Source: Eubacterium_U album
GTDB lineage: Bacteria > Bacillota > Clostridia > Lachnospirales > Lachnospiraceae
Reading direction: 5' to 3'
NCBI RefSeq assembly: GCF_025336545.1
Contig: NZ_JAODBU010000003.1
Location: 186,001-250,000 of the forward strand
Length of the DNA: 64,000 nt
Shown here: in pieces, positions 25,367-35,006 of the stretch
Position numbering within the stretch: the stretch's first letter is position 1
Layout: every line of letters starts with the position of its first letter
Translations under genes and position numbers: made by a program
Notes under the pieces: generated by a model
What the model saw: the letters and a program-made list of their open reading frames with translations, nothing else
Database searches by the model: none
Told to the model about the DNA's origin: nothing

Positions 25367-26413
25367 ATGAAAATGAAAAAAATATTAACAATTATCTTAT
25401 CTATAATTGTGGTAGTATCGTTTAACGGATGTAAAGCTACACAGAATACAGAACCACAGGATGATGCAAGAATAAAGATAGTAACTACATTATTTCCATA
25501 TTATGATTTTGTAAGAGCAGTTACAAAAGGAGTAGATGGAATTTCGATTACAATGACGGTTGCACCGGGACAGGACAGCCACTCGTTTGAGCCGACACCG
25601 AAAGACATAATAAAAATTGAAAATGCAGATTTGTTTATATATAACGGAGGCACTTTAGAAACATGGGTTGACTCTGTTTTAGGGGCATTGTCAAATGATG
25701 AACAGGTTATGCGAATGATGGACTATGTTGATGTTATGGAAGAAGAAACGGTAGAAGGAATGGATTTGAGATATGAGCATTCCCATGACCATAGTGAAGA
25801 AATGCATAGTCATAGTGAAGAAAGTGAGCATTCATATGACGAAGAAAGTGAACATTCACATGACGAAGAAAGTGAACATTCACATGATGACAAGGAATAT
25901 GATGAGCATATTTGGACATCACCTGTAAATGCAATGAAGATGGTTGGGTATATATGTGATGAAATGATAAAGATTGACCCTGAAAATGCAGAAATATATA
26001 AAGCAAATGCGGATGAATATATAGGAAAAATACAAAACATTGATACACAGATAAGGAAAATTGTAAATAAGATGGACAAAAAAGAAATTATATTTGCAGA
26101 CAAATTTCCATTATTATATTTTGCAAAAGAATATGGATTAAGTTATTATGCAGCATTTCCGGGATGTGCCGAAGACACAGAGCCAAGTGCAAGAACAATA
26201 GCGTTTCTTATAGACAAAATAAACGAAGATAAAATTAATAAGGTTTACTATTTGGAATTAAGCAGTAAGGCAGTGGCAAATACAATATGCGAAGACACAG
26301 GAGCAAAGGCATATGAGTTTAACAGTTGTCATAATATAACGGAAAAACAGTTTCAAAGTGGAGTTACTTATGTAGACCTGATGACAAAAAATCTTGAAGT
26401 ATTAAAAAAATAG
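25367..26413 (+). CDS. znuA: Zinc-binding lipoprotein of an ABC transporter (ZnuA/AdcA family)
   Basis: Captures Zn2+ outside the membrane and hands it to ZnuB. The lipobox is VSFNGC (Cys about residue 22). The fold is the cluster 9 binding protein: TLFPYYDFVRAV, ...DSHSFEPTPKDI, DEHIWTSPVNA and the C-terminal FADKFPLLYFAKEYGL; the His residues at H about 67, 175 and the Asp/Glu near 280 are the expected metal ligands. A His-rich loop at about 130-175 is built from tandem copies of ESEHSHDE, coded by a 24-base direct repeat (25820-25890). Starts with ATG 25367 (or 25373). First transport gene after zur. Confidence 0.93.
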   Translation: MKMKKILTIILSIIVVVSFNGCKATQNTEPQDDARIKIVTTLFPYYDFVRAVTKGVDGISITMTVAPGQDSHSFEPTPKDIIKIENADLFIYNGGTLETWVDSVLGALSNDEQVMRMMDYVDVMEEETVEGMDLRYEHSHDHSEEMHSHSEESEHSYDEESEHSHDEESEHSHDDKEYDEHIWTSPVNAMKMVGYICDEMIKIDPENAEIYKANADEYIGKIQNIDTQIRKIVNKMDKKEIIFADKFPLLYFAKEYGLSYYAAFPGCAEDTEPSARTIAFLIDKINEDKINKVYYLELSSKAVANTICEDTGAKAYEFNSCHNITEKQFQSGVTYVDLMTKNLEVLKK

Positions 26414-26428
26414 AGAGCAGGGATTGAT

Positions 26429-27118
26429 ATGATATTTGAATGTGAAAACGTAACGTTAGGTTATGAGAATAAAATAGTTATATCGAATTTATCATTTACA
26501 ATTGATAAAGGAGATTATGTGTGTATTGTAGGTGAAAATGGAACAGGAAAAAGTACATTAGTAAAAACAATTCTTGGCCTTATAAAACCTCTTGAAGGAA
26601 AAATGAATTTAAAAGAAGGAAAGATTGGTTATCTTCCGCAGCAGACAATGATACAGAAGGATTTCCCGGCAAGTGTATGGGAAGTTGTATTATCCGGAAA
26701 CTTAAATAATAAAAGAAAAATTCCATTTTACACAAAAGCAGACCGACAGGAAGCAATGAAAAATATGGAAAAACTTGGGATAACTAATTTAAAAAAGACA
26801 TGTTACGGAGAACTTTCAGGAGGACAACAGCAAAGAGTACTTTTAGCTAGAGCATTATGTGCAATGAGCAATGTACTTATTTTAGATGAACCTGTTACAG
26901 GACTTGATCCTACAGCAACAAAGGAAATGTATGAATTAATAAAAGAATTAAATGTGAAAGACAATGTTACGATAATTATGGTAACACATGATATTGAAAA
27001 TGCAGTAAATTATGCTAATAAAATATTGCATTTAGGACGAAAGAAATATTTTTACGGAACTGTAGAAGAATATGAAAAATCAAATACATCAGATGCTTTT
27101 TTAGGAGGTAATGAATAA
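26429..27118 (+). CDS. znuC: Zinc ABC transporter ATP-binding protein
   Basis: Energises zinc uptake. Walker A GENGTGKST, signature LSGGQQQR, Walker B VLILDEPVTGLD and the switch His in VTHDIEN are all present. Length 229 fits the family. The stop overlaps the start of znuB (TAATG), so translation is coupled. AGAGCAGG precedes the ATG. Confidence 0.95.
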   Translation: MIFECENVTLGYENKIVISNLSFTIDKGDYVCIVGENGTGKSTLVKTILGLIKPLEGKMNLKEGKIGYLPQQTMIQKDFPASVWEVVLSGNLNNKRKIPFYTKADRQEAMKNMEKLGITNLKKTCYGELSGGQQQRVLLARALCAMSNVLILDEPVTGLDPTATKEMYELIKELNVKDNVTIIMVTHDIENAVNYANKILHLGRKKYFYGTVEEYEKSNTSDAFLGGNE

Positions 27119-27957
27119 TGTCAGTAATTATAGAAATGATGTCATATCCATTTATGCAAAGGGCATTTATAGGTGGATTATTAGTGGCATTATGTGCTGC
27201 ACTTTTAGGAGTGAGTCTTGTATTAAAGAGATATTCAATGATTGGAGACGGATTATCTCATGTATCATTTGGGGCACTTTCAATTGCGGTAGCATGCGGA
27301 TTTGCACCAATAAAATTTTCAATACCTGTAGTAATTATTGCAGCCTTCTTTCTTCTTAGAATGGCTGAAAATGGAAAAATGCACAGTGATGCGGCAATTG
27401 CAGTTGTTTCAGCGTCAGCACTTGCAATTGGTGTAATTGTTACAAGTCTTACAACAGGTTTAAGCACAGATGTATACAGTTATATGTTCGGAAGTGTTCT
27501 TGCAATGTCAAAAGATGATGTGGAAATGAGTGTAATACTTTCGATTATAGTATTAATAGTATTTGTATTTTGTTATCACAAAATATTTGCAGTTACATTT
27601 GATGAAAATTTTTCAAAAGCATCAGGAGTTAAAGTTAATTCTTATAATACATTGATTTCTATCTTTACAGCAGTTACAGTAGTAATAGGTGTAAAAATGA
27701 TGGGAGCGATGCTTATTTCAAGCTTAATAATATTTCCTTCCCTTACATCAATGAGAGTATATAAAAGTTTTTTAAGTGTAACAATATGTTCAGCTGTAAT
27801 AGCGATGATTAATTTTATTGCAGGACTTATTGTATCATATGTATTATCAATACCGGCAGGTGCAAGTGTAGTAGTGGCAAATTTAATTATGTTTGTTGCG
27901 TTCATTATTGTTGGAAATATATTAAATGTAATTCGATTGAGAAAATATAGTAAATAA
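27118..27957 (+). CDS. znuB: Zinc ABC transporter permease
   Basis: ABC-3 family permease with eight or so hydrophobic segments over 279 residues (FIGGLLVALCAALLGVSLVLK at the N-terminus). GDGLSHVSFGALS and the SYMFGSVLA segment are typical of the family. It overlaps znuC by one base. It completes the znuACB set. The next gene, 27 bases downstream, may be read through from the same transcript. Confidence 0.93.
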   Translation: MSVIIEMMSYPFMQRAFIGGLLVALCAALLGVSLVLKRYSMIGDGLSHVSFGALSIAVACGFAPIKFSIPVVIIAAFFLLRMAENGKMHSDAAIAVVSASALAIGVIVTSLTTGLSTDVYSYMFGSVLAMSKDDVEMSVILSIIVLIVFVFCYHKIFAVTFDENFSKASGVKVNSYNTLISIFTAVTVVIGVKMMGAMLISSLIIFPSLTSMRVYKSFLSVTICSAVIAMINFIAGLIVSYVLSIPAGASVVVANLIMFVAFIIVGNILNVIRLRKYSK

Positions 27958-27984
27958 AATAGAAAAGAAAGGAAAGGACGAGCT

Positions 27985-30411
27985 ATGGATATTCAGGTAT
28001 TTTTAAATGGGTTAGATAAATTATTTGCAAAAAAGGCGATAGATGAGGTGGAGCCATTTTTAAATGAAAGTATGGAAAATGCAAAAAAAGAAAATGACAA
28101 ATCAGCTCAGTTTACCATATTAAATGAAATGATGGGATTCTTCAGAGATACAAGTCAGTATGACAAGTCTATAAAAGCCTGTAATCAGTGCCTTTCTTTA
28201 ATGAAAGAAATGAATATTGAAGGAACGGTTGATTATGCTACTTCTTTGCAAAATATAGCAAATGCCCATCGTGCTGCAGGTAAACTTGAACAGTCACTTA
28301 TGTTTTACAATGAGGCAATGAAAATTTATGAGAAAAATATTGAACCAAATGATTTTAGAATGGCAAGCATAAATAACAATATAGCCCTTCTATATCAGGA
28401 AATGGGAGATTATGTAAATGCAGTAGCGCATTTGAAAATGGCATTGTGTATTATTGAACAACTAAGTGATTCCAGAATAGAGGTGGCAGTTACCCATTCT
28501 AATCTTGGAGCATCTTTGGTTCAGTTAGGAAGAATTGATGAAGCTGTAAAACATTTGAATAAAGCATTAGCACTTTTTAGACAGGATGAGGTAAAAGATT
28601 TTCATTACAGTGCCGCTTTATCAGCGATGGCATCATTAAAAGCTCAGATAGGAGAATATGAAGCAGCAGCTAAATTGTATGAGGAAGCCTTAGATGAGAT
28701 AAGAATTAATATGGGCAAAGGAACTGCATATAAAATAACAGAAGGTAATTTACGACAGATTTACAGTATTTTAGGAGTTCATACAAATTTAGATTCAGAT
28801 AAAATAGAAAATGGAGTTGAATTAAGCAGAAAATTTTATGAGACATATGGAGAACCGATGATTCACGAAAAATTTTCTGATTACGAAAATAAAATCGCAG
28901 TAGGTCTTGTTGGTGAGGGCTCGGAGAGGTTTGGATTTGATGATAAATATTCAAGAGACCATGATTTTGGTGCAGGATTTTGTATGTGGGTTAGCACATC
29001 TACATATGATGCAATAGGCAAAGAATTAGAAGAAGAATATGAAAAAATAATTTCTGAACATGAAGAAGAATTTATGAAAAAATACGGATTCTTAAATGAA
29101 AATGAAAAATCATATAAAACACCAACAGCTGATGGAAGATGTGGCGTATCAAAAATAGGTGATTTTTATGAAAAATATACGGGATATAAGTTACCACCAA
29201 AGACTGTAGGCGAATGGATAGAAATTGATGATTACAAATTAGCGACAGTAACTAATGGAGCTATATTTAAGGATAATGAAGATAAGTTCTCAACAATAAG
29301 AAGTGAGTTCGCAAACATTCCGGAAACAGTAAGAAGAGTTAAAATTTCAAGAGAATTAGCAGCAATGGCACAGACGGGTCAGAGCAATTACGAAAGGGCA
29401 ATGGCAAGAAAAGATTTTGTTACTGCGAATATTTGTATTTCAGAATTTATGCAACATACAATGAAAATTGTTTATTTGCTTAACAGAAAATATGCTCCAT
29501 ATTACAAATGGATGCTTAAGGGAATGAAAGAACTGGAAATTTTGCCGGAGGTATCTGCGGTATTAAAGGCTTTAGCTGACTTGCCTGACCAAAGAGAAAA
29601 CTGGGAAGATTATTCATATTCAAGTCGTGATAAGAACGAAAATGATATGAAAGTTGCAGCAATTGAAATAATCAGCAAGATGATAATAGAACAGCTAATT
29701 AAACAAAATATTATCGAAGAAGGCAGTTGCACAACAACATTTTTAAATGATTATTCAAGAATAATTATGGAGAATCTGACTTTGAAAAATAAAGAAAACG
29801 CATTTGACAGGGAAAAAGTAATAGATAAAATTATAGATTTGGAGTTTGAAGCATTTGATAAAGTACAAAATGTAGGTGGAAGAGCGGAATGTCAAAACAA
29901 TTTTCCAATGTTTTACATTATGCGTAAAAGCCAGTATTTGACATGGACAGATGAAATGCTTTCATGCATACTTGAACTGTGGACGGAAAACAGGGAAAAA
30001 GGACTGAATATGATTACGGAAAAATATGCAAGGATGATGGAAAGCACTTCACCTGATGAATATGCTGAATTTGCAGATAAGCTTCCTAAAAAAACAGAGA
30101 AGACAAGAAAAATTGTGGATGAAATCGCAAAAATTCAGGTTGATTGGATGGAAGAGTTTTCAAAAGAATATCCAAAACTTGCAAATAATGCAAGAGACAT
30201 AACCAGCGATTCTGATAATTTATATAACACATCTTATGAAACATATTTAAAAGGTGAGTTGTTGACATATTCAGAAAAATTATTAAAATTGTATGGGCAG
30301 TTTGTAATTAATCTTGCAAAAGAAGGCAAAAATCTTGCGGAAATGACAATAAAAAATACAGCTTTACTGTCAGGTTACAAATCGTTAGATGAAGCAGAGA
30401 AAAACAATTAG
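27985..30411 (+). CDS. TPR protein with DUF4037 and DUF4125 regions
   Basis: 808 residues. About 1-250 are tetratricopeptide repeats (SLQNIANAHRAAGKLEQSLMFYNEAMKIYEK, NNIALLYQEMGDYVNAVAHLK). About 290-600 match DUF4037, with GSERFG...SRDHDFGAGF resembling the G-S and D-x-D signature of nucleotidyltransferase folds. About 620-800 is the DUF4125 C-terminal domain (NVGGRAECQNNFPMFYIMRKSQYL). Function is unknown; the combination suggests a cytoplasmic nucleotide transfer enzyme, perhaps acting on a small molecule or protein. AGGAAAGGACG precedes the ATG. It lies 27 bases after znuB and its end overlaps an alternative start of ygiQ. Confidence 0.8.
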   Translation: MDIQVFLNGLDKLFAKKAIDEVEPFLNESMENAKKENDKSAQFTILNEMMGFFRDTSQYDKSIKACNQCLSLMKEMNIEGTVDYATSLQNIANAHRAAGKLEQSLMFYNEAMKIYEKNIEPNDFRMASINNNIALLYQEMGDYVNAVAHLKMALCIIEQLSDSRIEVAVTHSNLGASLVQLGRIDEAVKHLNKALALFRQDEVKDFHYSAALSAMASLKAQIGEYEAAAKLYEEALDEIRINMGKGTAYKITEGNLRQIYSILGVHTNLDSDKIENGVELSRKFYETYGEPMIHEKFSDYENKIAVGLVGEGSERFGFDDKYSRDHDFGAGFCMWVSTSTYDAIGKELEEEYEKIISEHEEEFMKKYGFLNENEKSYKTPTADGRCGVSKIGDFYEKYTGYKLPPKTVGEWIEIDDYKLATVTNGAIFKDNEDKFSTIRSEFANIPETVRRVKISRELAAMAQTGQSNYERAMARKDFVTANICISEFMQHTMKIVYLLNRKYAPYYKWMLKGMKELEILPEVSAVLKALADLPDQRENWEDYSYSSRDKNENDMKVAAIEIISKMIIEQLIKQNIIEEGSCTTTFLNDYSRIIMENLTLKNKENAFDREKVIDKIIDLEFEAFDKVQNVGGRAECQNNFPMFYIMRKSQYLTWTDEMLSCILELWTENREKGLNMITEKYARMMESTSPDEYAEFADKLPKKTEKTRKIVDEIAKIQVDWMEEFSKEYPKLANNARDITSDSDNLYNTSYETYLKGELLTYSEKLLKLYGQFVINLAKEGKNLAEMTIKNTALLSGYKSLDEAEKNN

Positions 30412-30427
30412 TATAAGGAATAAAAGT

Positions 30428-32503
30428 ATGAGTTTTTTACCGGTATCAAAACAGGATATGATAGACAGAGGAATAGAGCAGTTAGACTTTGTCTATGTAA
30501 TAGGGGATGCGTATGTTGACCATCCTTCATTTGGACACGCAATAATAAGCAGGGTTTTAGAATCTCACGGATATACAGTTGGAATTATTTCACAACCGGA
30601 CTGGAAAGACGACAATAGTATTAACATATTAGGAGAACCAAGACTGGGATTTTTAGTAATGGGCGGAAATATGGATTCTATGGTTAATCATTATTATGTA
30701 TCTAAAAAGCATAGAACAATGGATGCATATACGCCGGGTGGTGAAATCGGAAAAAGACCGGACCATGCAACGGTAGTATATTGTAATCTTATACGTCACA
30801 CATATAAAAATAAGCCAATTATAATAGGCGGAATTGAAGCATCTTTAAGAAGAATGGCTCATTATGATTATTGGAGTAATAGTTTTAAAAGATCAATTTT
30901 GTTAGATAGTCAGGCGAATCTTATATCATATGGAATGGGTGAAAAATCTATTGTTCAGATAGCTGATGCCTTAGATAGTGGCTTAGACGTAAATGACATT
31001 ACTTTTATACCGGGAACAGTATATAAGACAAAGAATTTAGATTCAGTATATGAACCGATTATTCTTCCAACTTATGAAGATATGAAAAATGACAAATTAG
31101 AATATGCTAAGAGCTTTAAAATTCAGTCAGAGAATACAGATCCATTTAATGGTAAAACTTTAGTAGAAGAATATCCGAATGGAAATTTTGTAGTGCAGAA
31201 CCCACCACAGGAACCACTAACTCAGCAGGAAATGGATGATGTGTATGATTTGCCTTATATGAGAACTTATCATCCGATGTATGAAGGAATGGGTGGAATT
31301 CCGGCAATTCAGGAAATACAGTTTTCGCTTATAAGTTGTAGAGGATGTTTTGGCGGATGTAGCTTTTGCGCACTTACATTTCATCAGGGAAGAATTATAC
31401 AGACAAGAAGTCATGAATCAATTATAAATGAAGCACAAAAAATAATTGAGATGCCAAACTTTAAAGGATATATACATGATGTAGGAGGACCTACAGCAAA
31501 TTTCAGACATCCGTCATGTAAAAAACAGTTAAAATGTGGCGTATGTAAAAATAAGCAGTGTCTTTTCCCGGAACCTTGTAAGAATTTAAATGTAGACCAT
31601 AAAGATTATTTGTCACTTCTTAGAAAATTAAGAAGTCTGCCAAAAGTAAAGAAAGTATTTGTACGTTCAGGAATAAGATTTGACTATCTTATTGCAGATA
31701 AGGATGATACGTTTTTTAAGGAATTGGTAGATTATCATATTAGTGGACAGCTTAAGGTTGCACCTGAGCATATTTCAGATAAAGTATTACAGAAAATGGG
31801 TAAGCCAAAGAATGCTGTCTATGAAAAATTTATAGATAAATATAAGAAATTAAATAAAGCTGCAGGAAAAGATCAGTTCGTAGTCCCTTATCTTATGAGC
31901 TCTCATCCCGGTTCAGATATGAAAGAGGCAGTAAAACTTGCAGAATATTTAAGAGATATAAATTATAATCCACAACAGGTTCAGGATTTTTATCCAACAC
32001 CGTCAACAATGTCAACAGTAATGTATTACACAGGAGTTGACCCTAGAACAATGGAACCGGTGTATGTGCCTAAAAATCCACATGAAAAAGCAATGCAAAG
32101 AGCATTAATGCAATATAGAAATCCTGCTAACTATGAATTGGTAAAGGAAGCGTTGCAAATAGCAGGCAGAGAAGATTTAATTGGATTTGGACCGGAATGT
32201 CTTATCAGACCAAGACAATTTTCTAAGGAAAAACAGATGTATGGTAAGAATGGTGCAAATAAAAATAAAAGACAAAATAGTGGAAAGAATGATAAGGGTA
32301 CAAATAGCAGAAATTTAAGAAACAAAAAAGGTGAAAAACAAAATAATAACAGCTCAAATGGTAAAAATACTAATAGGGATAAAATAAAGAAATTAGATAA
32401 AAGTAATAAAAAATCATTACAAAACAGTAGAAAATCACCAAAAAAAATAAAAAACGCACTAAAAAGTAAAAAAAATGTAAATAAAAGTAATAAAAAACAA
32501 TAA
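30428..32503 (+). CDS. YgiQ family radical SAM protein
   Basis: Radical SAM enzyme with N-terminal YgiQ domain (SFLPVSKQDMIDRGIEQLDFVYVIGDAYVDHPSFG) and the 4Fe-4S motif CRGCFGGCSFC (about residues 300-312), then the DUF3362 C-terminal part. Substrate unknown. The 691-residue protein ends in a Lys/Asn/Ser-rich tail of about 85 residues, low-complexity and basic, that may bind nucleic acid. ATG 30428 follows AAGGAATA; an ATG at 30389 inside the previous gene adds an unrelated sequence. Confidence 0.92.
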   Translation: MSFLPVSKQDMIDRGIEQLDFVYVIGDAYVDHPSFGHAIISRVLESHGYTVGIISQPDWKDDNSINILGEPRLGFLVMGGNMDSMVNHYYVSKKHRTMDAYTPGGEIGKRPDHATVVYCNLIRHTYKNKPIIIGGIEASLRRMAHYDYWSNSFKRSILLDSQANLISYGMGEKSIVQIADALDSGLDVNDITFIPGTVYKTKNLDSVYEPIILPTYEDMKNDKLEYAKSFKIQSENTDPFNGKTLVEEYPNGNFVVQNPPQEPLTQQEMDDVYDLPYMRTYHPMYEGMGGIPAIQEIQFSLISCRGCFGGCSFCALTFHQGRIIQTRSHESIINEAQKIIEMPNFKGYIHDVGGPTANFRHPSCKKQLKCGVCKNKQCLFPEPCKNLNVDHKDYLSLLRKLRSLPKVKKVFVRSGIRFDYLIADKDDTFFKELVDYHISGQLKVAPEHISDKVLQKMGKPKNAVYEKFIDKYKKLNKAAGKDQFVVPYLMSSHPGSDMKEAVKLAEYLRDINYNPQQVQDFYPTPSTMSTVMYYTGVDPRTMEPVYVPKNPHEKAMQRALMQYRNPANYELVKEALQIAGREDLIGFGPECLIRPRQFSKEKQMYGKNGANKNKRQNSGKNDKGTNSRNLRNKKGEKQNNNSSNGKNTNRDKIKKLDKSNKKSLQNSRKSPKKIKNALKSKKNVNKSNKKQ

Positions 32504-32562
32504 AAAAGGTGGCTTGTTTAATGAATTTTTAGTATACTATAGTTTCGAGTAATATATAAAAA

Positions 32563-32610
32563 GATGCATGATATTAGTATCATCATCTGATATTATAGCT
32601 TTGCTATAAA
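32563..32610 (+). promoter_or_regulatory. Two hairpins in the leader of the OPT gene
   Basis: GATGCATGATA faces TATCATCATC (32563-32587), and TTATAGC faces GCTATAA (32593-32609) around TTT, followed by six A's. They lie between the YgiQ stop and the OPT ribosome site (AGGAGAT). Confidence 0.4.
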
Positions 32611-32632
32611 AAATAAGAACAGGAGATAAAAC

Positions 32633-34579
32633 ATGGAAAAAAAGAATGAGTTTAAACCATTTATTCCTGCAGACAAAATTGTGCCTGAATTTACAGTGAC
32701 ATCTGTTATTCTTGGTGTTATTTTAGCAGTAATCTTTGGTGGAGCAAATGCCTACTTAGGACTCAGAGTAGGTATGACAGTATCAGCTTCGATTCCTGCA
32801 GCCGTTATTTCAATGGGTGTTATAAGAGTTATCATGAGAAAAGACTCTATCCTTGAAAATAATATTGTTCAGACAATAGGTTCAGCAGGTGAATCGTTAG
32901 CAGCCGGAGCAATTTTTACTATTCCGGCAATTTTTATCTGGGCATCAGAAGAAGGAAGTGGAATAAGTGAACCATCATTTATTACAATAGCCCTAATAGC
33001 ACTTTGCGGAGGTATACTCGGCGTGTTATTTATGGTTCCGCTTCGTACAGCCTTAATAGTTGAAGAACATGGAGTTCTCCCATATCCTGAAGGAACAGCT
33101 TGTGCAGAGGTTCTTTTAGCAGGAGAAGAAGGTGGAAGGAAGTCAAAAGTAGTATTTTCAGGACTTGGAATTGCAGCATTATACAAATTTGTAGCTGATG
33201 GGTTAAAATTATTCCCAAGTGAAGTTGATTTTTCAATGCAGGGAAGTTACACATGTGGCATAGGTATGGATGTACTCCCGGCTTTATCAGGTGTTGGTTA
33301 TATCTGTGGTATAAAGATTTCAAGTTATATGTTTGCAGGTGGTGTATTATCATATCTTGCATTAATACCGGCTATAGCATATTTTGGTGGAGACGCAGCC
33401 TCAAAGGTTGTCGACGATGCCGGAAAAGCAATTGCATTTAATCAGTTAGCACCGGGACAGATTTGGAGTAATTACATCAGATATATCGGTGCAGGTGCAG
33501 TAGCAGCAGGTGGTTTAATAAGCTTAATTAAGTCATTACCTACAATGGTTAAAACATTTAGTCGTGCAGTTAAAGGATTTGGTAAAAAAGGTGAAGCAGG
33601 AGATAGAACTCAGAGAGACATTCCAATGTCAGCAGTTCTTGGCGGAATCGTTGTTATAGCAGTAGCTATATGGTTACTTCCTGAAATACCGGTATCATTT
33701 GTAGGAGCAATTATTATTGTTGTATTTGGTTTCTTCTTTGCAACAGTATCATCTAGAATGGTTGGTATCGTAGGAAGTAGTAACAATCCTGTATCAGGTA
33801 TGGCAATCGCTACATTAATTGTTACAACAGCTATCTTAAAAGCAACAGGAAGTACTGGTGCAAGTGGTATGGTAGCAGCAATCTCAATTGGAACAGTTAT
33901 TTGTATCATAGCAGCAATGGCAGGTGATACATCTCAGGATTTAAAAACTGGATATATCGTAGGAGCAACTCCTGCAAAACAGCAGATTGGTGAATTAATT
34001 GGTGCTGTAGTATCAGCAATTGCCATTGGTGGTGTTATGTATCTTTTAAATGCAGCATGGGGATTTGGCTCAGAACAGATTCCTGCTCCACAGGCAACTT
34101 TAATGAAAATGGTAGTAGAAGGAGTTATGGGGGGAACATTACCTTGGGTATTAATATTTATGGGTGTGTTTATCGCAATAGTTGTTGAAATTCTTGGAAT
34201 TCCTGTATTAGCATTTTCAATTGGTTTATATTTGCCAATTCATTTAAGTGCACCTATTATGGTTGGTGGTGTGATTAAATGGCTTATGGAAAATAAGAGA
34301 AAATATGCAAATGACAAAGAAAGAAAAGATTCAGTTGACACAGGCGTATTATATGCAGCAGGTATGATTGCAGGTGAAGGTATAATAGGTATTCTTCTTG
34401 CAGTTTTAGCGGTTGTAGGATTGGACAGTGTAATTGATTTATCATCAGTATATGGAGATGCTTTCCAGTCAGCAGGTAACTGGGTTGGATTAGTAGCATT
34501 TGTATTATTACTTTCAACATTATTTATCTTCACAAGACCAAAAAATGCAGTTGAAGTTGATGCAAAATTAGATAAATAA
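32633..34579 (+). CDS. OPT family oligopeptide transporter
   Basis: 648-residue transporter with about 16 hydrophobic segments. Conserved motifs of the OPT family are visible (YLGLRVGMTVSASIPAAVISMGV; GLYLPIHLSAPIMVGG near the C-terminus). The family imports short peptides, or metal-chelate complexes, by proton symport. AGGAGAT precedes the ATG. It stands as its own unit, with a hairpin after it. Substrate unknown. Confidence 0.92.
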   Translation: MEKKNEFKPFIPADKIVPEFTVTSVILGVILAVIFGGANAYLGLRVGMTVSASIPAAVISMGVIRVIMRKDSILENNIVQTIGSAGESLAAGAIFTIPAIFIWASEEGSGISEPSFITIALIALCGGILGVLFMVPLRTALIVEEHGVLPYPEGTACAEVLLAGEEGGRKSKVVFSGLGIAALYKFVADGLKLFPSEVDFSMQGSYTCGIGMDVLPALSGVGYICGIKISSYMFAGGVLSYLALIPAIAYFGGDAASKVVDDAGKAIAFNQLAPGQIWSNYIRYIGAGAVAAGGLISLIKSLPTMVKTFSRAVKGFGKKGEAGDRTQRDIPMSAVLGGIVVIAVAIWLLPEIPVSFVGAIIIVVFGFFFATVSSRMVGIVGSSNNPVSGMAIATLIVTTAILKATGSTGASGMVAAISIGTVICIIAAMAGDTSQDLKTGYIVGATPAKQQIGELIGAVVSAIAIGGVMYLLNAAWGFGSEQIPAPQATLMKMVVEGVMGGTLPWVLIFMGVFIAIVVEILGIPVLAFSIGLYLPIHLSAPIMVGGVIKWLMENKRKYANDKERKDSVDTGVLYAAGMIAGEGIIGILLAVLAVVGLDSVIDLSSVYGDAFQSAGNWVGLVAFVLLLSTLFIFTRPKNAVEVDAKLDK

Positions 34580-34607
34580 ATTAGAAGCAAATTTAGAACA
34601 ATAAAGC

Positions 34608-34640
34608 AAGGCACTGCTACAGAAAATGTGGTAGTGCCTT
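34608..34640 (+). terminator. Hairpin after the OPT gene
   Basis: AAGGCACTGCTAC pairs with GTGGTAGTGCCTT through two G-U pairs. A weak T-rich run follows, so termination may be partial. Confidence 0.6.
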
Positions 34641-34664
34641 AAATAGTTAATAATTGGAGCGGCT

Positions 34665-35006
34665 ATGAAGAAAGAAAATTATATTGATAATATTCCTAAA
34701 ATAAATAAAAAATGGGAAATATTAGAAGATGGAATAGTTGAAGTTACAATAGAAAATAAAGGATTTTATAATACGTTGGCTCAGAAGTTATTTAAAAAGC
34801 CAAGATACAGTTTTATAAAATTAGATGAGTATGGAAGTTGTGTGTGGAAACAGATTGATGGTAAAAAAACAATATATGAAATTGGAAAAATATTAGAAAA
34901 AGAACATAAAAAAGCAGGAGCTCAGTTGTATGAAAGACTTGCTAAATATTTTAAAATTTTAGAAACAAATAAATATGTCGTATTTGTAAATGAGGAAGAT
35001 AAATGA
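34665..35006 (+). CDS. PqqD-family protein without a visible partner peptide
   Basis: 113 residues resembling PqqD, the chaperone that presents a precursor peptide to a radical SAM maturase. The motif is LDEYGSCVWKQIDGKKTIYEI (G-x-x-V-W...I-Y-E-I). No precursor peptide, maturase or transporter is adjacent, so it may be a stand-alone regulator or a wHTH binding domain. Its stop overlaps the start of the next gene by four bases. Confidence 0.75.
   Translation: MKKENYIDNIPKINKKWEILEDGIVEVTIENKGFYNTLAQKLFKKPRYSFIKLDEYGSCVWKQIDGKKTIYEIGKILEKEHKKAGAQLYERLAKYFKILETNKYVVFVNEEDK

Noticed and set aside
25820..25890. The 24-base tandem repeat as a CRISPR-like or transposon-derived array.
   Set aside because: Repeats are in frame, adjacent without spacers and code for the known His-rich loop of zinc-binding proteins.
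25734..26046. Opposite-strand His-rich reading over znuA.
   Set aside because: It is a shadow of the direct repeats that code for the His-rich loop.
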